A DNA stretch of 64,000 bases. It comes from Zygnema circumcarinatum. Lineage: Eukaryota; Streptophyta; Zygnematophyceae; Zygnematales; Zygnemataceae. Each line of letters opens with the position of its first letter. Position 1 is the first letter of the stretch. The notes under the pieces were generated by a model that made no database searches, was not told the origin of the DNA, and worked only from the letters and a program-made list of their open reading frames with translations. Made by a program: the position numbers and the translations under genes. Positions 25,201-33,970 of this stretch are shown one piece after another. Location of the stretch: NCBI GenBank assembly GCA_037447605.1, contig CM074806.1, forward strand, positions 3,611,130 through 3,675,129. Reading direction: 5' to 3'.

Positions 25201-28200
25201 CAACTGACCTCCTTCCTTATGGCTGTCCCATGCATAGGACGAGCCAAGGAAGTACTGATTCTCAATGTACAAGAAGCTCTGTGCCCGCCGAATAGAACGA
25301 ATATATGCCTCTTGAATGCTACGTTCCACTGCCACGTCCTTGTCGATCTCCAGATGCTGCATAGAACCATCATGCGAGTGATCAAATCACCAATACCCAC
25401 TCTTGATATGAGTTGTGAAACGAAGATTATCATGATCTGAAGAGCTTCAATTCTACATTGGCGTTTAAAACCAAACGAAAAGCCCTCTATCCGAAGTCAA
25501 CCAGAAACTGAATAAGGAATACCTGTAGATGCACATCAAATGGGTTTCTTGGAAAGCCCTTGACCAAACCGGAGTCTATGGGGAAGATTTGCAAGACCAG
25601 TGACAAACAATTCGATGACAGGAATCTGTCTGACAGCTACACCGCATTGAATGACATTCAAAGAGAAACCCGGGCCTTTAGAAGCACGTCGAGAGAGGAG
25701 TTATCTGATCTGACTATTTTCAGATTAAGATATGTTAGGGAAGCAAAGAGGCGAAAAAACCAAAGTGGGCGAATAGAGGGAAAGAGAGATTTGTAGGATA
25801 CAGGGGTAGGAGGAAAAGAAAGCGCGCGAGAGAGGGAGGGGAAGAGATAAAGGCAGAGTGAGAGAGAGAGAGAGGGGCGGAGAGAAAGGACGCCAGGAGA
25901 AAAGGATGGAAGGCACTGTGCATACCTGCACGTGCCACGCATCAGGATCCATCTCCTTGCTGACAGCGAGTGGCGAGTCAAGGTTGTCATCCAGCGGCAA
26001 CCCGGGATGCAGAATATTGGGGCTCGCATAGAGCGCCTTCAGGTCCGCCGGCCAGCGAGCAGCTTGAGCCCACCGCTGCTCGAAGTTAGTCACCACGTCC
26101 CAAACTGGCGGGCCTTCCAGCCTTGCATGGAGGTCATGTCGGGGCTCCTTCGGCCTTTCTGTAGTTGCAGGCCCCTGCCGACGAGCAAAGCCGTGCAGCA
26201 TCAGGCTTGCATCACATACTGTTCAAGCGGACTAGGAGGCTGGAACGGTTGAAAAGCATAAAAATGTCAAGATAGGATTGAAACTCAAGGAGCTCGAGAC
26301 TTTTGCGTAGCACGCTGACGACAGTCTTTCCTCTCCCGTTCCATCACTCCCGTTCTCACTCTTCCTTGGTTTATTTTCTTGACTCTCCACGTATGTGTGT
26401 GAGAATAGGAGAAGCACCTCGTCATTTGCATGTCGAGCAATCTCTGTTTCGGTTGTTTCAAGCGTCTGAGACGAGTGCTGCTGCGTGTCAGGGCGCCCTT
26501 CCATCACATCTATCCCTCCCAAAAATACGACAAGGGGGCGCCGAGACTGGCCCTCACTTGGTTCGGCGTCAGCAATGAGGAACTTTTGATGGTGCGAATA
26601 GTGCGTCGCTGTTACCTGTGCTCCACAATTCCAAGTAGTACAAATGGCATGGCACTATTAATAAATAAAAAACGATCTCGATTAAAATGCTAAACAGTGA
26701 TCCTTCATCCCATCAAACTTCCAGAATTTGCCCCCAGCTGCGGGAAAGTACTAAGCCCGTGATCACCCCAATTGAACCTAAAGCATGAATCGTGACATGA
26801 TCAGATGTGAAATTAGTTTATATAACTGCAACAAATTTCTCAGATTCTCGCATGGTCGCTGAGGTTTGGCGTGCCCTACCTGCTGCGGAAACCATGAAGT
26901 GTGCACGATCCTAGGAGTGACGATGCAGCGGACTTTTGAACCGGCAAAGAAGCGCTGTGTATCCCCATCATGAGTACCGGCGGAACCATCCTGCCAATCC
27001 TCACCGGTTCATCCACGATAACATTCCCATTCATCAGACACTTGATGTTTTCCGCTCTGAGAAATATGAAAAAAACTTACTGTCTTCTTGTCACAGCAAT
27101 GCTCAGGTCAGTACATGGACATGGCTGGAGCATACCAAATGAGAAGCGGATGCAGTGCTTTGAGAGGTATCCTCCCAAGAAAGTATAAGCACACGAACTC
27201 CATCTGCGGCCTTTTTTTTCAGGAGTTCTCCAATAGCCAGAGCTCCCTTCTTTAACAACAGCGCCTTGTCGGGAATGAACCAGCCGGCTATGTAGATGAC
27301 ATGCATGGCTCCCTCCAGCGTTCTGCCCACTCTCCCAACTCCATTGTCAAGACGAGAAAGGTCACAAAGGGATTCTATGACTAGAAATTCTAACAGGTCT
27401 GCATGTCTTTATCAATATTGCATGTCCAGAATGGATAGAAATCCGCGATGATCGATTTAGATTTTCCAATGTATCAGTGAATTTTTGTTCCTGCTTCGAC
27501 AGCAAAGAGAGCTAGCTTGTCCATATTTGGCAAAAACAGGACGAAGATAAGGGCAGGAGACCTACGTATAAACGTCCTCTAAACACGGGCGTGGCTCGAA
27601 AAGCTTCCCTCCCTCCAGCTCAATCACGGGCCTAAAGTGCGGCGCAAGGTGAGTATTGTGGTAAAGAGTCACCCGACTACCTTTCCGCATAGGGAAGTAG
27701 GCATTTTGTACACCTAGAAAATCGCTTAATCCCACACCTTCCCCAAACCTCTCTTCCTTCACAGCAGCAGTGAACTTAACCGTCACTTTTATCTGTGAGG
27801 CTGTGTCCAACAACTTTCCTGATGGGCCATATAGATCGATCCATTCTGTGATTTCTTCTCCCTTGACAATTCTCTCCGCCGAAAGCCGGGCTTTTCCAAA
27901 GGGTGGTTTCGCCAACGCTCCGTCATCCTGAATGGAACATTGCTTCCTTCAACGAGCATCACAAAAATCGACGTCTGAGACAGATATTTTCTACTCTCAA
28001 AAGGTACTTACAATTTTCTATTACAGTATTTGATTTTTTGACGATAAAAAGGAGCAATATGACGGTCTTGAGCTGATGATTTGAATGATCACCTGGACAG
28101 CAAATTCAAGTGACCCAGCTGTATGTGCTGTAGCAATAGTGAAGCGCTCCTCCCAGACAGGATTGTCGCTGTCGTGCACAACTCTGCCAAAGAAGTCACC

Positions 28201-30322
28201 ACAACAGAGCTTCAATGCATAAGCTGGCCGGACTACGCACGTATTCTAAAAACTTGCAGTTCGGTAAGAACTTAGCAGGCTGTGCCTCCTTCGCAGTTAG
28301 TGTTTGCTTTCGCAGAATGTTAGATATTACTCATCAGCTTTCTTATCAAACTTCTATATTTCAATTGTTTACTTGTGTATTCCTTCTCTCACCATGTTCC
28401 TCTACTTCCTAGTTGCCAATGGAGTTTTGTTTAATGTTTTAATTTTAACATTCAACAAACGTCTGTCACATCACTTGTGTGACAGACGCTTGTCACATTG
28501 TTTGCCCGCAAGAAATGTGACATTCGTGTACGGATAAATTCCATTCATTAGCCAGAACGATTAATTTCAAGATCCAGTGCCAAGGTACAACTTCCGTGTA
28601 TAAAGCCCAATATTTAACTGCAAATTTTAATGATTGTAGATTTTTGACGTGGTCAAATTAGAAGCGGCTTCACCTTACCAATATACTCAGAATCCCTCCC
28701 ATCTTCAACACAGCTCATGCCCTTCAACACTGAACAAAAAAGCAGCTTGTATGAGGTGTTGGATATAGAATATGGCTGGTATGAATTAAAAAAAGCGCAA
28801 CTTACAATGTACGGGCGAGGCGAGCGACTCCCAAATGGATGGCAACGTAGGGGTTCTCGGTCAGCATCTGCGATTACTCCAATCAAAACATTCAAGGGCC
28901 GATGAGAATAGTAGGATCGCAAGCTGCTTATCCCTTGTAACTAAAAACGTCGTACAAGCTGGTACTTACAGCTGCAATCAGGTTATTCGGGCCACCTGCC
29001 GCTAAATCTTTTCCTGAATTCTGCTTAACGAAAAAAATATTTCTCAACCCGCACTTGGATGAGTTTCTGCTGATTTCAATATTGTCTAGAAGATGATCTT
29101 CATTCGATTACCAGGCCACTTGCCCTGGCACAACGACTCGTGTTCGAAGTCTTATTCTTGTGAAGTTAGTGACTTAGTGAGGTTTTTGCAGATTGTATAG
29201 ACTTTCGAACGACAACAAGACACTGCACAACCTTCACGCTTCGTCATGCTACATTGATGCAAAGAAACAGAATCTTACGATCGTCGTGGTTGTCAACGCC
29301 CAAGAAGGGCTCCAAGAACACGAGTAGAGGTTGCAAATTTCAGAACGTTTACAAAAAAAAAAGAAGCAAATTTACGATCTGAAACTCTACTTCCGACTTA
29401 GAAGGCTTACCATATGAGGCTTCTCACCATCCGGATACTCACTATCCCCTCCTCCGTTACAGGCAAAAAATGTTTTCCAGTGAAGTTCGCACCAGCCAAA
29501 GCACTGCTTTGCCCGCCTGGTGAAGAGGTCGGAGGCTCGCAGATTGCAAGCTTCATGAACGACAATTTCTATGGTTCCATGGAGAAGTACAGGTGGAAAC
29601 TCAGGCGGCAGCCTTTGAGCTGCTGCGTCAGATGGCAAGGCAGCCTCAGAATCGTAAGCATTGCCAGACGGTCGAGAGGGACTGTCAAATACTCCTGAAA
29701 TTTGATCCCCCTTGTATGCAGCGAGGACTGCTTCCTGGGAAACTCCAACCGCTTCAGACGCTGCCAATACAGCCGATGATGCATGGCCTGCCGCATCTGA
29801 TGCAGACAAAACCGACGAAGTCGCTATTTTTTTCGCTTCTCTGTCGTCAATAAGTCTGTTGTCTGAGACTGCGTTATCCTCAGCACGATTATTTCTCAAA
29901 TTTTCCAGATCCTGGCCTTCTTTGACCTCATCAAAATGTACCTTTTTCTGCAGATTGCCTCCTCCTTTCTTTCGTTTCTCGGGTGATAACGAATCACCCT
30001 GGTCATCTTCATGCCCTCCAAACCACTTAACACCTAACCAATCTACGAGTGAATGGTCATTATTACTATTTTCTGAAGAATGCGGTAATCCATCTTCGCT
30101 CCCGCGGCCAGCCATTCCTTCTCGCTCAACGTCTCCTGTGGCTGCCTCCTTTTCGTCCCCTCTCCTACGACTTTCCAGACGACCTCTCACCACAGCTTCC
30201 ACTTCTGCTGCACGCGCGGATTCCGTATCCAAGTGCGCCTCCAAATCAGCTTCAACTGCGCTGTCATCCACATGCTCCACCCTGCTCGTCTTCTTCCTAT
30301 TGTTGCCCAGCCAAGACGCCAT
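22296..30322 (-). CDS. PLD: C2-type phospholipase D with long N-terminal extension
   Basis: Exons on the minus strand: 30322-29411, 29309-29279, 28995-28970, 28867-28806, 28713-28679, 28181-28093, 27927-27566, 27322-27136, 26990-26880, 26615-26418, 26174-25926, 24397-24329, 24162-24015, 23783-23635, 23414-23253, 22941-22750, 22595-22296, giving about 1093 aa. Residues 1-245 are charged and low-complexity, with no recognised domain. A C2 domain starts near 246 ([49 protein letters not shown]). Both catalytic HKD motifs are complete: HHQKFLIAD near 614-621 and [20 protein letters not shown] near 941-960. The PLD signature [13 protein letters not shown] lies between them. The enzyme hydrolyses phosphatidylcholine or phosphatidylethanolamine to phosphatidic acid at membranes, with Ca2+ binding by C2. 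Three exons exist twice around the gap at 24609-24618; I used the left copy, whose splice sites are intact. The acceptors at 28713 and 29309 are weak. Confidence 0.92.
23406..24608. repeat. Left copy of ~1.2 kb duplicated segment (PLD exons)
   Basis: This segment is repeated almost exactly after the N run, at 24619-25799. It holds PLD exons 24397-24329, 24162-24015 and 23783-23635 and the first nine bases of exon 23414-23253. Splice sites are intact in this copy. Confidence 0.95.
24609..24618. other. Assembly gap (10 N)
   Basis: A run of ten N inside a phospholipase D intron. Identical sequence resumes on the right at the point where the left copy began, which suggests an unmerged contig overlap and not missing DNA. 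Confidence 0.99.
24619..25799. repeat. Right copy of the duplicated PLD segment, partly degraded
   Basis: This is a near-identical direct copy of 23406-24608, 22 bp shorter, with scattered substitutions and a deletion near 25078. PLD exon equivalents lie at 25588-25523, 25356-25209 and 24996-24848. The first has lost its acceptor (CAG to CAA at the splice site) and three coding bases. The second carries Ala-to-Ser and Ala-to-Gly changes but stays open. If taken at face value the mRNA would repeat about 120 codons. Confidence 0.93.
28460..28488. repeat. Perfect 11-bp-stem hairpin in PLD intron
   Basis: CGTCTGTCACA at 28460-28470 is followed by a 7-base loop and its exact complement at 28478-28488. 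It lies in the intron between PLD exons 28713-28679 and 28181-28093. The function is unknown; it may be a remnant of a small inverted-repeat element. Confidence 0.6.
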
Positions 30323-31426
30323 CTCTGCTTCCGAATAGAATTTCTACCTTCAAAATAGAGCAATATTTTCCTCCATATTAATATGTATGCTTCATGGAAA
30401 TAACCAATGAAGCCGCCATTGAGGATGCCGCCGCCGTCAAAAAACGGACCACCCGTTGCAAGCCGTGCGCCTGCACGAGAGAACCGTCCAAAAATCCGTC
30501 CAGGCTTACCCCCGGGTGTCAGCCAATCAGAGATCTCCACGTCGGACAAGTTGCTGACGTGACATTAACAAATTGGCAGTCGCCGTGGTAGGCAACCCTC
30601 AACGGAAGCCCAAAAAGAGGCACGCGTTCCAGCCAGCAGCCTGCCACGTGGCAGACGTGCCAGCGCGACAGAACCGACACGTGTGAGGTGAATAAGTCAT
30701 TAGCTCACAACAGAATGCAGCCAATAGGAGGCGACCACGACTTGCAACGTGGCGCCCATTGCTAGAAGAAATCTAGCCTTCTTAAGACGTGGCATCTTCC
30801 AATCCCCTGCTGAGCTATTGGGTGCCACGTGTCAGCAAGTGTGCAGGGCCACCGACATTCGGAGATGTGAGCGGCGTATTTGTCGTTTGTGTGTTCGTAC
30901 GTACGAGGCCTGTGTGAAATGAATTGGCATTGGTCTCACGATGGCGATGCCATGAATGGTACATGCACATCAACAACATGAAGAACCACGAAGAACCGAC
31001 CGGTCGCAATGGAACTGAGGACGAAAGGAAAAGCTATGAGCTGAACTCTGAAATCTGATGAAAGGAGACTGGCATTGAAGTCACGATGGCGACGCCTTTA
31101 AATGTACATGGAAAAAAACATCAATGTGCAGAACAATATAAACTCTGCTTCTAGGCTCAACAACACGGCCTGGGAGGCTCTCCATTGCCAACAACCTAGC
31201 AGCAGGAAACAGCAGCAGCAGTAGTTCTGGGAGTTGCAACCGGCGAAAGCATAGGCGCGGCCGAATAGTTAGCTCCGTTCTGAGCCGATTCCGTCAGGCC
31301 AGACCAGACGGGAGAAGACTCCATAGGAGCTGCCACAACGGCGCCGCGTCACTCCCCTCGCTCTCCTCCCCACACCCACTCTCCCCCCCCCCCCTCTTTC
31401 TCTCTCTCGTTGCGCCTGTGAGCAGC
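30323..31426. promoter_or_regulatory. PLD upstream region with three G-boxes and dispersed repeats
   Basis: This region is the divergent intergenic space between PLD (-) and the small secreted protein gene (+). CACGTG occurs at 30645-30650 (inside the 14-bp palindrome CTGCCACGTGGCAG), 30678-30683 and 30826-30831. These are binding sites for plant bZIP/bHLH factors in light and ABA responses; regulation of PLD by them is inferred. Copies of a dispersed repeat (GATGGCGATGCC... and GGACGAAAGGAAAAGCTATG) lie at about 30927-31041 and 31070-31130. Confidence 0.55.
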
Positions 31427-32200
31427 ATGGTGGCCTGGAAAGCGCACGCACTCGGAGCCCTATTGTTACTGCTGGCCCTTACAAGTCTTTGCAATGGCGT
31501 TGAAGGAGCGCGAGGGCTGTAAGTGAAAAAGACAGAGGCAGCAGTGCTCGCAAAACCCCAACCGGACACCTCTCTGCTGGTTTCCCCTCGTGCGTGCTCC
31601 TTTTCGTTCATGAATTTGATGGAGTTTCCCTTCATCGTCCCCTCCAAAAAGTTCCAGTTTCATGTCGACGGTCCATTTGCGGAGTTCCGCTACTGACAGG
31701 TTGTGGTTCTTTGCGGTGCGGAGGGCTGCAGGATGGCGTGTAAAGGTAGCCAGCCGTCTCACTACTTCCACTACCACATGGTGAGCTTCGAGAAGGAGGG
31801 CATGGTGACCATGCAGGGCACCATGGACAGCTTTCTGAGCGAGGTATCTTGCCGGCCCATCAAACTCGACTTCTACATTTTCCTCCTGGAAGTGGACCGC
31901 TCTTCTTGCAACTGCCTTCTCAACATCGACCAAACATCTATGAGAGAGGGGGATAACTATCTCTTCCTAACGCCATATCCGCTAGGTTGGACTTCTACCC
32001 TGGCCCGACCCCCTTTCCCCGTCTCCCTCCCTCCCTCTTTCTCTCTCTATCTTCACCGTCTTTTAAAATTTCTGTCGCTACTCTCTGTCTCTCTCGCACA
32101 CACTTTTGAATGTCACACGCATGCCCATCCCGCCGGGATCTCCAAATTCAAGTATTTGTCTAATGTGCGTTTTGATCAAACTCAAGGGCTAGTTCTCTAA
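31427..32200 (+). CDS. Small secreted cysteine-containing protein, weakly Ole e 1-like
   Basis: The ATG at 31427 opens a clear signal peptide (MVAWKAHALGALLLLLALTS, cleavage near GVEG/ARG). I join exon 31427-31518 to 31732-31985, the acceptor that keeps the frame, and perhaps to a tiny exon 32187-32200 with the stop; reading through without that last splice ends at the same stop. The mature part has MACKGSQPSHYFHYHMVSFE, a MQGTMDSFL segment, then SCRPIKL and SCNCLLNIDQTSMREGD. The spacing of Cys and the CN..N pattern recall Ole e 1-family extracellular proteins, but the usual VxGxVxCDxC start is missing, so this is only a suggestion. Exon borders are uncertain. Confidence 0.5.
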
Positions 32201-32210
32201 AACCCGAAAA

Positions 32211-32247
32211 ACCCTAAAAACCCTAAACACCCTAAAAACCCTAAAAA
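32211..32247. repeat. Short degenerate telomere-like array (CCCTAAA type)
   Basis: About five units of ACCCTAAA with 1-2-base spacers, just after the stop of the small secreted protein gene. It matches the plant telomere unit, but is far too short to be a chromosome end. Confidence 0.7.
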
Positions 32248-32998
32248 TGCATTCAGTTTGTGGGGCTCAAAGTTCGACATTCTTTAGTCGGTGGGTCGTA
32301 TAGCTCAAACTACTCACAATAGAAGTGTGGATTGTCGTTAGTGAAATGTTCAAATATTCCTAGTATACATTGTTTGATAGAAGACAACTTACGTTTCGAC
32401 TCTACGACATTTGAACGATGTAAGAAAAAGCATAGGGGAAAAAAAAATGCAGAGCCGGAATAACCGAACCCTACGAGGCTACGACCCAGCAGCGAGCCTC
32501 CCACAGTTCGGTTCTCTCTCTTTGCCATCACTTGCTCCTGACGCAAATCTCCTCGACATTAGCAAAAGCTATATACGTTGCAGACCTCATCTTCCCCAAG
32601 CTAAATCTGAAGTATCGGAAGCTTATGTGAATCTCAGTCACACGTTGCCATTGGTGCTATGAAGTACCCTTCACTCACAGCCTCTCAAGCCAATTCCAGC
32701 TAAGCGATTTCCAAATTTAGCGAATCCCAAGTTATGTGAATTGCAAATAACGAAAAACGAACGAACATTAATAACATGTGAATGAATGCGTAAAAGTATT
32801 GGTTTTGAAAGCCAAGTGGAAGAGATTTTGTTCTGCTTCACCAGTCCAAGGACTACATACCCCTCAAGCATACAATACTCACTAATCAAAAGTCATGTCA
32901 AATGCAATAAATTTCCATTGGTCTCACAATGGCGATGCCATCGAAGGTACATGCACAACAGCAACATGGAGATCTACGAGGTCCTCACGTCGCAAACG

Positions 32999-33401
32999 GA
33001 CCTAAAGACGAAAGGAAAAAGCTATGTCATGTCCGATGACCTCATGGGCCCATGGCTCATGGCCCCAGGCCATGGGATGGTGGGACCATTCAGTCACCAT
33101 GCCGGATGGTCCAGTGGTGGCTTACTAAAAAGTCAAAGTTACGTGTACGAATTCCGGGTCGGGATCCGCCGCTCCGGCGTAAACAGCCTTAACGAAATGC
33201 GTACTTAGCCAATGCTTAATTCGCCCGACAGGCTTACGAAATTGATTTGGCGATGGTCAAGGTCTGACTCCCCCTACCATGGACGATCCCATCCATCTTA
33301 AGGACGAAAGGAAAAAGCTATGTCATGTCCGATGACCTCATGGGCCCCATGCTCATGGCCATGGGATGGTGGAACCCTTCACCATGCCGGATGGTCCAGT
33401 C
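32999..33401. repeat. Direct repeat pair flanking a MITE-end fragment
   Basis: The stretch from GACGAAAGGAAAAAGC through ATGCCGGATGGTCCAGT occurs at about 32999-33116 and again at 33299-33401 with small indels. Between the copies, 33221-33275 matches the end of the element at 47429-47978. Confidence 0.8.
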
Positions 33402-33757
33402 TCCGCGATGTTCATGGCAAGCGTGTACGGCAGGATGGGTAAAATGCCCCTCCCCGACTCGGCTCCCGTCGCGCCATCCTGACCGTCCGTTGGCGGGTTA
33501 CTTCATCCGACGGCAGGGAGCGGCCTGCTGGCAATGGCGCCCTGGTGAAAGGAGGGGCTGCTCTGCAGGGTGGCCCTCTTTCCCCGTCGCCGCCTTGCCC
33601 TATTGAGGCGCTCGCTCGGCAGCCATGGTTGGAGCTCTAATCCTCCCGTGCATTATTAGCTTAGATATGTACGTGGATTGTGCTGTTTAGTCTATGTAGG
33701 AGTTTGTCTCAGTCGTCGGAAGGCTATTGGACAGACAGGGCGTTCGGCAGTTAAAAC

Positions 33758-33893
33758 TTAGGGTTAGGGGGAGTTTTTCCGGACTTTTTTTTGGTCAGTT
33801 TTACTTAATGAGATTTGTAATTTTTTGGTTATGAGGTTTTGGCTCTAGCTCTGGCTGGCTAGTCGCTTCCCGAGGCAAGCAAGATTAGGGTTT
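33758..33893. promoter_or_regulatory. Telo-box motifs upstream of RPS10
   Basis: TTAGGGTTAGGG at 33758-33769 and TTAGGGTTT at 33885-33893 lie 80-210 bp before the RPS10 ATG. Telo-boxes (AAACCCTAA) are well known in plant ribosomal protein promoters and early transcribed regions; their use here is inferred. Confidence 0.55.
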
Positions 33894-33970
33894 TTTTTTA
33901 ATGCTTGTGTGGAATTTGCTGAGAGTCGTTTTGTAACCCTCCTTGTTGCCATTGAATTTGCGGTTGAGGG

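Larger units (their letters stand above)
32201..33970. other. Repeat-rich intergenic region upstream of RPS10
   Basis: This region holds telomere-like CCCTAAA units (32211-32247), a copy of a dispersed repeat (32908-33029), a ~100-bp direct repeat (32999-33116 and 33299-33401) and, between these, a fragment matching the MITE end (33221-33275). The last 250 bp carry telo-box motifs. No coding exon is convincing. Confidence 0.6.

Noticed and set aside
24619-25799. A second, tandem phospholipase D gene or pseudogene
   Set aside because: Only three internal exons are repeated, the copy boundary coincides with the N run and no second start or C-terminus exists; a contig overlap is simpler.
25725-26201. 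PLD exon extended through the open frame down to 25725
   Set aside because: A clear GT donor at 25925 ends the exon; the rest is a CT-rich intron translating to Leu/Ser/Pro repeats.
31466-31933. 155-aa open frame on the minus strand over the small secreted protein gene
   Set aside because: It has no family resemblance and overlaps the plus-strand gene with its signal peptide; it is the shadow frame of that exon.
32211-32247. A chromosome end or telomere
   Set aside because: Only about five degenerate CCCTAAA units lie between ordinary genes on both sides.
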